This document shows, in pieces, positions 12,531-23,573 of a stretch of DNA of 64,000 nucleotides. A program made the position numbers and the translations under genes. The notes beneath the pieces were generated by a model. That model was not told where the DNA came from. It worked only from the letters and a program-made list of their open reading frames with translations, and made no database searches. Numbering within the stretch: position 1 is the stretch's first letter; each line of letters opens with the position of its first letter. The stretch covers positions 90,618,951 through 90,682,950 of the forward strand of contig NC_088172.1 of NCBI RefSeq assembly GCF_028769735.1, in the 5' to 3' direction. Source of the DNA: Zonotrichia leucophrys gambelii (lineage: Eukaryota > Chordata > Aves > Passeriformes > Passerellidae).

Positions 12531-15500
12531 ACCGTGCAATTAATAATTGAGAATCTTTTTATCTCTCTCTCCCTTTTTCTTTCAGAACTAGAGTGCTCTC
12601 TTCAGCTTGTTAAGCTTAGTTCACTCCCACTGATAATTCACTAGAGATCATAATTTATGGACAATTGAAGCTGCAGAAACATCTCTTAGAAGGAATAGAG
12701 CAGATCCATAGCAACAATTCTTCAGGGGAATATTAATCCCCAGCTTTATGTAGTGCTAAGTGTACAATAGTAATCAGAACTTGAGTAGAAGCTGCTAATC
12801 ATTGAGGGAAAAGGCTGTATAAAGAATTCATAATGGAATTAGCCTGCGGCAAACAAAGAAAGACAAAATTAAATCAGCCATCAAATTGCACCAAGGAATT
12901 TTAATTTACAGGTTAATGTAGGATTATGTAACTAATCACAGCTAACATTTTCAATGAACAACCAATAAAATTCTGCTCTTTTTTTATTCCTGCTAATGGT
13001 ATTCCAATAACACACTTTTATCACCATATAATGTGTTAAGAATGATTTTCAAAAATTCTAAAAATCTCCAAAAAGCATTATGACTGAGCAATTGATGCAA
13101 AATGCTAGCTTTAAGTTAATTAGCATAAATATACCTCTAGATGATCTACTGTTTGTTTCAATCCAATACAATAAAGTTCCTTGGAGTCTGCATGGGAAAG
13201 ATTTACATAACCAAATGTGCATAACTGTAGCCTTAAAATATATGCATGACTTCCAAAGAGGGAGATACAGCAATACAGAAAGCCTCCAAATTAAATAAGT
13301 CAAACAACTTCTGAGTACCAAAGTGCACCAGCTAATTCTAAATAAAACCCTTATTATAGTTTTTTCTATCAATACAGTATATATATCCTATGACATACGC
13401 ACAAAGGATTGCTCTAACAGAGTTTGTGCTGTTTATAATATGAACATCATAAAAAAGAATAAGGTTTCTGAGATAAAAAGTTGATTTGCTTCCCCTAGAG
13501 AAAAAAAAGAAAGACCTTGTATTTGACCCAGTTATATTTTGATATTGGCCAATGCAAGTAGATTTTTAAAAAGACAGAAAGAAAGGAAAATCTCTCTGTT
13601 CAAAAACATGTATTAAAAAAACACCAGTTACTGTATACCAATACATAGAAAAGACTCGCATAACTCTTTGCATGTTTTTAAAGGGAAACACCAAAATTAT
13701 ACCGTATGCTTCAAAACACATCAGCTTAATCAAAAAGATCTTTTTTGCAACATATGGCAGCATGAAAATTTTTATAAATGGAGTAAAAAGCACTTTCATA
13801 AGCTTTACTTCACTTAAGAGGAATGCTGGGAAGAAAGGCAACAGCATTCTTCCTGCATATGTTTTTCTTGTTCCGAACAATGTGGGAAAACCTCATTTTA
13901 CTTTAATCTAACAGTTCATTTTATGGAAGCAGCAACATTCTGCCCATTTATTAGCACAGAAGGTTTGGGGTTGTGGGTTGTTTTTTTTTCCCCCTTCCTT
14001 TTATAAAGTCTAATTTTAAGATGCACACTTCCAAAAAACATTATGGTGTCAATTGCACTACCCTTCAGCAATCCTGTAATAACTTTATTCAACCATTTCT
14101 AATTATAATTATATTTTCAATTCCTTTTAGCTATAGAAACTCTTTATCAATCAGAGCACAAGACAGAAAATTACTTTATTACAGCTACAGCTCGTTAGTC
14201 TGAGTGCTCTTAATGAAGCAGCCTCATAATCAGATGAAAATCATGCTGAAGAAAACTTGCATCATTAGTCTGGGCCTTAATTACCAAGAAATATAGTCAC
14301 TAACAATGATACTCCATTTCATGATACGGTGCATGCACCTTCTACAGTACTTGCAATTAATAATTCCGCAGACTGCTACAGAATCTTTCTATTTATTCAT
14401 AACAATGGAGGGGAAAAAATTCTAAATTTAATTGAGCGGCTCCAAATGCACTCTCTCACTCTCTCCTGCTCAGATTAAAATGTCAAAAGGCTAATATTCT
14501 ATCTTACAATAATTCATCATTTTAATTACATATTTTATGTGTGTGGAATGTCCTTTTTATTTTTTTCTCCTCTTGATCATTTAGGGCAACATTTTGGGGG
14601 TACATGTGTATGGAAAAAATCTCTCTTTGTTTGTTGGTGGACCACGCCACACGGAGTTGGAATAAAGAGAAGGAAAAAGCATTTCTTTTCCTTGCCAGTG
14701 AACAAGGATAAGCTTCAGACATAAGCACAAGACATTCATTTAAATTAATGATGTCCTTCATCCAGTACACTTATCAGTGAGGATGGAAAGATTCTGGAGT
14801 GAAGAATATGTTGATCCCTAAAATCCTTTATGAATATGATCCATCGTAGGGTTAGTAACTTTTATACACAAGCCCCTTCTAATCCACTGCATTTTCTGTA
14901 TTCTTTCACACTGCATGCTGGTCTGCAGTCTCCAGTAAGCTCCCAGCTCACGATAGCATCAGGAAATGCCGTAAGAGTCCCCTTCGTCCAGCTAATGAAC
15001 CCGCTAAAAGATCAGATCACAATCCTCGACACCGAACACCTGGAGGATATTTCACTCTAATTTGCAGCATGGAAAATGATTCCACAGACATCAGCGGGAG
15101 CGTTCGCACCTCACAGTAGTGTCCCTGAGATTTGTGCTGCTCCAGCTCTCTCCCTCCCGTGCCTCATCACCACTTAAGCCCGGCAGGCTCCGAGGGTGAC
15201 AAGGAACACTTTTCCAGCGCCTTAACTGAGGCGGGGAGCAGATCCTGCTGCTCTGCTGGCTGCAAAGCTGCGCTTCGCAAACTGGGGATTCCACTCCACA
15301 TCCAAAATATCTGACATTATGATTTTTGCAAAGTGCCCAGCCCTTGGCTGTTCAGCTGCTATCTGAGTAAGCCACATTAGAGCAGAAGAGATTGCTCTGG
15401 AGTTAAGTTACCGAGCCTGTGATTAATCTCAAGGGCATAAGCTAAATAACTCCCTTGTACCATTGAATTTTCTAGCACTCACACGGTGCTGTGCTTTCAT

Positions 15501-15700
15501 GCAAGCACTTCAAACAACAACTAGCCATTAGACAGGCTAGATGAACTTGCTGTAAATACATTCAGCATATCCTGCTTCCCGGCGCTGTGCTCCACAAGGC
15601 ATCCTCGCTGTTGCCTCCGCTAAATGATTTGCTGCATCTTCCGATGGTCTTTGACAAATCATTGGCATCTTTTGAAGCCTTTTATGTGCCCTCCCAACAG
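12530..15700. promoter_or_regulatory. AT-rich block with enhancer-like composition
   Basis: This block of about 3 kb is crowded with homeodomain-type words (TAATTA, ATTAAT, TTAATTAG, CAATTAAT) in complex sequence that is not simple repeat. Examples are AGTTAATTAGCATAAATA near 13113 and CAATTAATAATTCCGCAG near 14353. No transposon was recognised in it. Such blocks beside developmental genes are often deeply conserved enhancers. The composition is seen directly; conservation and function are inference and cannot be tested from one sequence. Confidence 0.3.
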
Positions 15701-16605
15701 AGAAAGTGAGTTCCCTCCTCCTGAAACAGAAAGCAATAAACTCCCTGTTCTGTTTTTGCTGCCTCTCATATGTGGCACAGTTGAGGGCTAGTAAGCAAAA
15801 GAAAGAAAAATGAAAATCAGCTTAAAGTCCTGTGAAACAAACCTGTAAGTAGATGGAATGAATAAATAAAATAAATAAAAAGGCTTTCTACCCAGTCTCT
15901 CCTGCAACTTTTATTTTCCTACCCTCCCACCACACCTCAGTATTTTTTATTTTAGGACAACTTCTTTTACGTAATTCCTTCAAGAATTTGCATCTGGCAC
16001 CAGCAGCCGACAGAGACAGGAGACTGACAAGATGGACTGTTGTGGCAATTCCTATGTTCCTACTACATTCCTAAGCTGTGCTTTTTGGCATTGAATATGG
16101 CAAAAATAAAAGACAGCATATTTAGAAACGTGACAACTGGAAAAAATATTCTTAAACCTACTGTGCCTTCTAAAATGGCAGAATAAAATTAATTTATAGT
16201 ATGACTATAGCTGGCCAAGAACCAGGGGCTCACAGTAAACCAAATGGGGTAAAAAACTGGCTCTGAAAGCAGTTTTGAGGTTTTGGCTCTGTCCAACAAC
16301 TACACTTATAAACTTATTGTATAACTTACTGGCAAGAGAGGAGCATCACACTGACCTCCACTTGCATCACAGAAACTACACATTCATTGTCTTTGAGGCA
16401 AAATGTTCCTATGGTACCATATTAATATCCTTTGTGGGTTGGGTCATGAATCAGCATTGGCAGCCACCTCCAAAGCCGTCTGCCTGCCAGCCTTCCCAGC
16501 TGGAAAACTGGTAAGGCAGGAGAGATGTATACATAAGGGAAGTGATGGTTTCCCAATTCCGAATTGATTTGTACATGAATCCGCTCAAGTTTAAAGCGCC
16601 CCAAC
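15701..16605. other. Non-coding stretch leading into the CpG island
   Basis: AT-rich sequence with a short ATAAATAAAATAAATAAA tract near 15861-15880. No gene or repeat family was recognised. Base composition shifts towards GC after about 16440. Confidence 0.5.
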
Positions 16606-16609
16606 GTGC

Positions 16610-17180
16610 CAAAAACCCGGTCCAACGAACATATAGGATGGTGAGCGCTCCCTGCGTGGGCTCGTAGCGAACGTCAGCGAGAATGGGTTTGTGCACACGC
16701 GGACAGCCCTGCAGCCCCACGGCCTCGGGCTGGAGCACTCCCCGCACCGCTTCCCCCGGGGGGCGACCCTTCCACGGGGGAAGAAGTTTGGTCTGGCTAA
16801 AACTGGGAATATTTTTTTCTAGATTTTTTTATACTTTATTTTATTCTCCCCACAGCACCCCTCCGCTCCCCTCGCTTTTCCTGCGCCGTGCCCGTGCGGA
16901 GGGGCAGAAGGAGGCGGCGTCCGGGGCGCTCGGGCCGCAGCGGGGCAGCCCCGCCGCGCTCCCCCCGTGCCTGGGGGCCCGGCGCCCTCTGCCGGCCGCC
17001 CGCCGCAGCGGCGTGCGGCGGGGCCGCGGGTTCGAGCACCGGCTCAGCCGCGCCCGCCGCTCTCCGCCGTGGGGATCACAGTGCAAGCCGAACCAGCACT
17101 TCCCGAATATTAAACAAGCAGTAATAAACCACCGCGCCGTCACTCGGCGTACAGCTCTCAACCCCCACCTAAAAGCATCG
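16610..17180. promoter_or_regulatory. CpG island, candidate promoter or first exon
   Basis: This is the only dense CpG cluster in the window. The core at about 16860-17070 is almost entirely G and C, with many CGs and GC-box-like words such as CCCGCCGC and GGGGCGCTC. The flanks are CpG-poor and AT-rich, so the change is sharp. Vertebrate CpG islands usually mark promoters or unmethylated regulatory DNA. The open frames across it (for example 16683-17201, plus strand) are what GC-rich DNA gives by chance, and none has a recognisable domain. I cannot tell the direction of transcription or name the gene. It could serve a long non-coding RNA, a 5' exon of a gene outside the window, or no transcript. 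Confidence 0.7.
16982..16995 (-). promoter_or_regulatory. CTCF-like binding site in the CpG island
   Basis: The minus strand reads CCGGCAGAGGGCGC. This fits the 14-position CTCF core CCASYAGRKGGCRS at 13 positions, the exception being G for A at position 3. CTCF binds such sites to set chromatin loops and boundaries. The match is seen directly; occupancy is inference, because GC-rich DNA yields some matches by chance. Confidence 0.45.
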
Positions 17181-19250
17181 AGCAACTGGGACAAGAGATA
17201 ATTTATACCTACCAATTATTAAACACTAAGAAACCGCTTTGGTACATGCAAGCCACCGACTGTGCCCAGCCCACCTTCCCTGGCAGGAGGAGCATCACGA
17301 CTGGGTTTCAGCATGAGTGGCAGGGCTGGACCCTGAAAACTCCCCCAGACCATCAGAGGCTTGGAGCAGTGGTGCCAAAGCTGTTGAGCACTATTGTAAC
17401 CACAGTCACAAGATGTCGACTGTCAGATCTTCAGGCCTTAAACCAGGAGGAGGACATGCACTGACCAGCACAGAGGGGAACCATTGTATTTTACCTGTCC
17501 AGGTGTTTTCTGTAGTCCAAGCCTCAGCTTCATAGCTCACATCTCTGAACTACAGTTTAGCAATTAGATCAGTCTATGTCAGCATTTCTTCACATTTCAC
17601 CTTCTTAATTCATGTTCCAAAGGACAGTTGTGTTTGCTTACTCCTCCTCTTCTTCCCCCAGAAAGATTTGTCCCAGTCTTATAAACTAATTCTTCAAGGA
17701 GAAAACAGGATTAGACTGGCAATGCCATGGTTTTGGTAGCAGAATAACTGTGTTTTCCCAAACGCTCATAAATCCAACCTGCAGGTATGAGCCATAGGTC
17801 TGAGCTGCCACCCAGCTGTTCCAAATGAGCACCATGCTCCTCAGGTTCCTTGGCCATGCACCCTCCTCAGCTGCACTCCCTGCAAGCAGCCAGGGGAGAA
17901 GCTCCAGCAAAACACAAGGAAGCTCCAGACACGGAGCCAGACTGCTGCAGCAGTAGGAAAGACAATTTTTCCTCAAGTAAAGACATGCCAAGTCTCTTGG
18001 TTCCCATGCCTCTCACTGAAGTTGCCTGCTATAAAATCCAGGTGGAATGTAAAATGCAGTTAAAAAAACCAACTAAACCAAGACAAACAGGATTTCCTGA
18101 CTTTTCCTTGAGAAAGTAGGTTAGGCTGCACACAGGGTCCTTTTCTAGACAGAGATTACAGTTGAAGGGCATGGTCCACCTAGATGCAGAGCAATAGGCA
18201 GCAGTGACAGTTTGATTGGAAAAGAGGCCAAACATGAGACATCTTGAGGAAATTAGAGTACAGCTATACTGTGTGACAGTCTTCAGTCACTGTATAGGTA
18301 CAATCTACTTCCACATTGCACATTTAATGAAAGTATAGCAGTAGACCAGTGTGAGATCCTGCACTTCCCACAGGAAGACCGTTCTTATCCCCGTCCTGGT
18401 TTTGCACTTAACCTCAAGCCACCCCTGCCTGCTCTAAGACTGCAAGACCTCACAGAGACCAGGGCAGGGGAAGGACAGGTCTGGAGGGGTCCCTGGGTCT
18501 GCCCAGCTCTGAACAAACTCCCTGCCTTCTCAAGGCAGAGGGCATGGCCGCTCTCCTCTGCCTCCTCCCAGCTGGTGGCCACAGTCACTCAGGCCATGAG
18601 CACAAGAGGGAAGTGCAAAACCCAATTCACCTACGCTGATCCCCAGCTCAGCAAGGCACCCAAACCTCTCCCTCTCTCCAGCCTGCAAGAAGCATTGCAC
18701 AGAGGTGTTCCAACTGGCTACAAAGAGCAGTCAGCCACCACTGAGGTACACAATGTCTTTTCCTCCTACACCACCATTCCCCCACCTCCTCTCTTCCTGC
18801 ATTCAGGCAAGAGTTGCTATTTTCCCCACATGCTCTGGGAAAGGGGAACCATTGTAGGATTTTTTTGGTGGCGGTGAGGTATTATTTTGTTTGTATGTTT
18901 TCCAAAGCCAGTGGGCACAGGGTGAGGCAAGCCTGTGCAAGTGTGCAGCAGCACTGCTGTGAGCTCCCATCAGCCCAAGTGGCACGTTGCCTGGGGACAC
19001 TGACGAAATACTTGGGCTTCTGCTTGATTGCACAAAATGCCCCTGAAATTGCCAGGTCAGGAGGAAAGGTGCAGTGCAGGAGGTGACAAACAGATAGCAA
19101 AACCCTAAGAGACCAGCCAAAATTCCTGAGCCCTTCTCTACCTATACCGGTACCCATGAGCCAGGAAAATCACTCCATACCCTTCAACAACCAGAGATGA
19201 GTGCACAGATACTGAAAGTTTATCAGCTCTCCCTTCACAAGCATTGACAT
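17181..19250. other. Non-coding stretch, no gene seen
   Basis: Moderate GC with many short overlapping frames on both strands (for example 17850-18119 plus, 18803-19157 minus). None has a recognisable domain or a convincing exon structure. No transposon was recognised. Confidence 0.45.
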
Positions 19251-20570
19251 AATCACCCCCAAACTGTGTCTTCCAAGCACTTTTAAGACTCTTGTCATAT
19301 GAAAAATATTTGGTAGGTTTTTGCCGCTATTGAATGATTGTCTTTTTTTCCCTTCTTATATGATGACGTGGTTTATCTTATTTGCTCAATGGGATCACTG
19401 CCTTTCCACTGAAGAGCCTATTTTAAATATCAACACAGGTTGGTATTTTAAGAGTTATTTAAAATGTCACCAGTCACAGAATGTTTAATTATTGCAAACA
19501 TCTTTCAAAAAATTCCACCGTGGGTTTCTTGTGCCAAGTGATTTATTTCGGATATAATTTCTGTTTAATTAATAGGGGATTTAGCTCTGACCTGGAGGGT
19601 GTGAGAACCAGCAGAGGAGCTGGAGTTGAGTCGAGTTAACATTAAACCTGCTTGTGCCTGTTGGAGGCTGAGAAGGGAAAAAAAACCAACAAATCAGGCT
19701 GGCACTTATTCAGGTGCTGCTGCTATCCAGCAATATTCTCATGTTGATTGCAATGGAAAAATTGTAAAGGCAAACAGAACTTAGGGGGAAAAGAATTAAT
19801 CACCAGAATATGAACACTGTGCTTTGTTATTTATTTTAACTATGTATATAATTTGCTATAGAGTATAATTACCCCTAATTTCAGCTGAGATAATATCTGG
19901 GCCACTCTTTGTTATTCATATAAGCTCAGAGAGCAGTTTCTCAATCAGTCTGGCCTGAATTTCCTTACACCTTGAGAACAATTGGAATCAAGGACTAAAA
20001 GGCTATTTTGGGAGGGGAAAAAAAAAAGGCACACCTACTTAAAATTACAAAATTCGAAAATGCCTAATCTATGCTGCTCAAAACACCAGGTTACATCAGA
20101 ACCAACTTTAATAACCTGTAAAAATCTCTTAGCATGACGCACATACAGCTGTCTAATATTGCTGCTTAAAATGCCTTCGTGTTAAATAAGATTCTATGCT
20201 GTAAAATTTTGCAAGGTGATAAAACAAAAAAATTATATAATAAATATAAACCATCTGCATTTTTTAACAAGCCATTTGGAAATGGATTTAATTTATATTT
20301 AGAATTGTTTTGAAGTGTTCTCTTTTTTGAAAATGTCCCAGTTACAGTATATTAGGTTTTCAGTAGAAAGATTAAAAGAGCTGACGCACAAATAAACATG
20401 CATGCACACCCAGAGCAATTTCCAGAGCTATGAGAGCATTTGATTCTTCAAGGATACTACAGCTGGCTTTTAGTCACATAAAAAGGGTTAGTGTGTGCAA
20501 TCGGCAGCTCTGGAAAATGGATTCATGAACACAAAAATGCATTAAAACAACATTAAGATTTTGGCAACAA
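19250..20570. promoter_or_regulatory. AT-rich block with enhancer-like composition
   Basis: Complex AT-rich sequence with ATTA-type words and other binding-site-like motifs: TGATGACGTGG (CRE-like, near 19361), GTTTAATTAATAGGGG (near 19563) and ATAATTACCCCTAATTTC (near 19864). No long frame and no repeat family is present. It lies 2-3 kb to one side of the CpG island, mirroring the block at 12.5-15.7 kb on the other side. Regulatory function is inferred only from composition. Confidence 0.3.
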
Positions 20571-21934
20571 CCAACATAAGCCAGGAAACCGAGCTTCAGG
20601 CTGAACTCGCATCCTTAACTCCTTCCACGGTGCTTGCTGTAAGGGTCGGTCAGATCCTGCAGGGGGGGAAAGCCCATCCTGGGGCTTCTGAACGTCACAG
20701 CAGAGGCGCCGAGGGGAGCCAGGACTCAGCGTGGTCAGGGCAAAAGAGAGAATGATGCTTTTTTGCACGACCCAGCTCCCGTGGCATTATCTCCTCTAAC
20801 AGGCTCACATCTTGTATCACAGCTCCGCTCAGCCCGGCATCTCCACTGAAAAGCTTTCCACTTAACTCCTTCGTATTACTTCTGCTGCCTTGCACTCCTA
20901 CCTCTGCTGCACAGGACCCTCCCGAGTGCTTCCTGAGCATTTGTTTCCAGCAAACCTCCAATGCCAGCCAGGCAGGGATGAGCCAGCGCTGTTCAAGGAT
21001 CCCAACACTGCAAAGAGCTTTGTATGCCCTCGAATCATTGCCCAGCACCCTGGGCCCCCTCCCCTCTCAGCTTGCCATCAGCTGCACATTAACCCCCCAA
21101 AGCTTAACTCAGCCCGTGGGAGACTGGTATTTGCCTTTTTGAACTCACTTCAGTTCAGCAATCCCCAAAACCACAGAGTGTTTTTATTCTGAGGAATCCC
21201 ACTCCTAGAAGAACTGATGGTTTTGGCTGGTTTTGCCTTCTATTAGTTTCCTCTCTACAAATCCCTTCTTCATATTGAAAATCAGGATTTTCCCCCCAAT
21301 ACATGGATGGCGATATAGTACAAAAAAAATGTAAAAAAAAGGGGGGGGCATTTTGTGTCTGTCTGAGCAGGCAATGTATAAAAAGGATGGGGCTGTAACC
21401 ACTTTACTTCTTTTGCTATTCCCTCTCCCAGTAGAGCAACATTTACCAGGAAGCATTACAAAGTATGAGAAAGTTAGTTTTAAAATAAATTAAGCACTGT
21501 ATTGGTACTACAGCCATTATCATGCCTACTAATAAATATCTGAATGGTCATTTGTTTAATTTTAAATCATTCACTATATTAATAAGCAAATGCACTATTG
21601 ACCAGATATCAAATGTAATTCTTCTCCCTGAAAACAGCTTCTGAGAATGTTAAGTTCATCCTCATTAAGAAAAAGAAGGCTTTCATTGGACTTTCTCTTT
21701 CTATTTTATCATTTAATTACCTGGTGCTAATATCTGATTGATGACATCAAAGTTTGAACAAGCCAGGGATTTTTCAAAGACGCACCTCTGGACAGAAAAC
21801 TGCATTTACAAGCCCAGCATTTTGCCTTTTCTGGCGCCTAATTGCCTTCCTGTCCCAATTATGTACAGCTAACAGAGATCTACTCTCTTTGCTGTAGGAT
21901 ACACAAACCCAATTCTCTGTGCCCTCTCTCGTGT
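20571..21934. other. Non-coding stretch, part enhancer-like
   Basis: The first 600 bases have moderate GC and overlapping meaningless frames. A mononucleotide A/G run lies near 21325-21350. At about 21710-21870 the sequence is again complex and AT-rich, with TTTAATTACC and a TCF/LEF-like ACATCAAAG (near 21744). No gene was seen. Confidence 0.35.
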
Positions 21935-22136
21935 GCTCCTTCACAGCTTCTCTGTTAGCATCATCTCAGCTCACTGTCTGCTTGAGTATTCGAGTTGCTC
22001 ACTCACTTTGGTTTTTTCTTTCCTTCCCAGAAACCCTTCACTGCTCACGCAGCCTCAGGAATGTCAAGACTCAGAAGGAAATTTTTTAAATCTAATTATA
22101 AACTTGTATTTATATTTTCACCTTGCAGTTTTCAAG
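21935..22136 (+). repeat. Left arm of a long inverted duplication
   Basis: These 202 bases match the reverse complement of 23373-23573 from end to end, with about 14 substitutions and one indel (about 92-93% identity by eye). The arm contains a pyrimidine tract followed by CAG at 22028-22030, and a second TTTTCACCTTGCAG ending at 22128, both resembling splice acceptors. Most differences between the arms fall in the first pyrimidine tract (about 21987-22022). Matching stops sharply at both ends. No target-site duplication or terminal motif of a known transposon is visible. Confidence 0.93.
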
Positions 22137-23372
22137 CTGTGAGGGAGAGGGAGAATTCCTTTCTACCTCTGAAATCAGGAAGTTCTGCCAAAAAGATTTA
22201 CACAGCTGGCATCTCACCCTCAACACATAAGTGGGGCAGTCATCTCCAAGCAATTCCTTTTTCCCTTCCTATGTAATTCCTCTGTTCCCTTTCCTTATTT
22301 CTGGGGACTTTGAGTTTGTGGTTTCTGTCTCCCCCGAAAAAAAACCCCAAAAACATTAGAAACAGAGGAACTTCATATCTCAATTGTATCTACTTCTTCT
22401 CTCCATTTTTACTCACTCAACCAAGGAGAAAGGAAGATGTATTTCCAGAAGAGGGGAAGGATTTAGAGGGTAAAACATCATCCTTTGGCTATTTTCTGGA
22501 TTACCTGTTTCCAGATAAGAATGCATGCCAAAGAAAGGGTAGCTGCCCAGGGAGCTGGAGCTCTTCAAGCAGAAAAGACACTGGAATGGCAAGATGGCAA
22601 GATTTTTCCAGCAGGAAGTTAACCTTACAAATAACAGTTTCTCATGTATTCCCTAGCCACCTATTTTCAGCATCAAAATTCCCCAGAAGCAGTGATCTTA
22701 CAGCACCAACAATATCAGAATAAGAATTTTAGACGAGAAAAAAAAGAGAAAGTTAAAGTGGTAAAAGTCTGAGAGGAATGTTAAACTGCTTTGAGAGTGA
22801 CTGTTTTCCCCTCTGGGTTTCCCACTTCCTCCTAACAAGGACTGGAGAAGAGAGAAACTCCTGTACTAGGAAACTATTTGGTCCTTTTTTTTCAGATCTT
22901 CAGATGCACACAGAGAGCATGCTCCAAATAACAAACAAAATCACAGATCTTTAAAAAAATATATATACAACCACCAGCATGAAGCAGGTTTGGAGGTGTG
23001 TAACACCAGTGGAAATCACTGAACAGGAGAACTTAAACCTATTCTGAATAATGGACCAAGATAAGGTACAATGCTGTTTTCAAAGCAGGAATTTTTCCTT
23101 TGTCATCAAAAAAATAACCAAAATAATAAAAAAGAGCCAAACAAAACATCAGTTACAGAATTTGACCTCTGAGTTCAGCACAGAACCATTCAGCACAAGA
23201 TAGCAACCCTCAGTGCAGAAAAGCAAAACCCCAAGTAATTCTCCTGTTGCCTGATGTTTCTCAGCACCCCAGATCTCCTCGCCCAAGAGCACACAGAGAC
23301 AGACACACACACACACACACACTCTCACTACCCTACCAATATTCCCTACCCTAAGGAGGCTCCAGGCACCAC
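22137..23372. other. Spacer between inverted arms, no gene seen
   Basis: A unique spacer of 1236 bases separates the arms. It contains an open frame of 137 codons at 22310-22723 (plus) with no recognisable domain, and A-rich tracts. A (CA)n tract lies near the right arm. I see no transposase or other gene that would make this an inverted-repeat-bounded element. Confidence 0.5.
23303..23322. repeat. (AC)10 microsatellite
   Basis: Ten uninterrupted AC units, inside the spacer of the inverted duplication and 50 bases from the right arm. Confidence 0.95.
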
Positions 23373-23573
23373 CTTGAAAACTGCAGGGTGAAAATATAAA
23401 TACAAGTTTATAATTAGATTTTTAAAATTTCCTTCTGAGTCCTGACATTCCTGAGGCTGCATGAGCAGTGAAGGTTTCTGGGAAGAAAAGAAAAAAATAA
23501 AGTAAGAAAGAAACTCAAAAACTCAAGCAGACAGTGAGCTGAGATGATGCTAACAGAGAAGCTGTGAAGGAGC
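23373..23573 (-). repeat. Right arm of a long inverted duplication
   Basis: The reverse complement of 21935-22136. On the minus strand it keeps the acceptor-like pyrimidine tract plus CAG (AG at 23479-23478) and the second CCCTGCAG. The substitutions in the tract replace purines or C with T, so its pyrimidine character is kept or strengthened. Confidence 0.93.

Noticed and set aside
17025..17045. tRNA B-box-like GGTTCGAGCACC
   Set aside because: No A-box, cloverleaf or terminator fits around it. It is probably chance in the CpG island.
16683..17215. Several open frames across the CpG island
   Set aside because: GC-rich DNA has few stops. The frames overlap on both strands and the Arg/Pro/Gly/Ala-rich translations have no domain.
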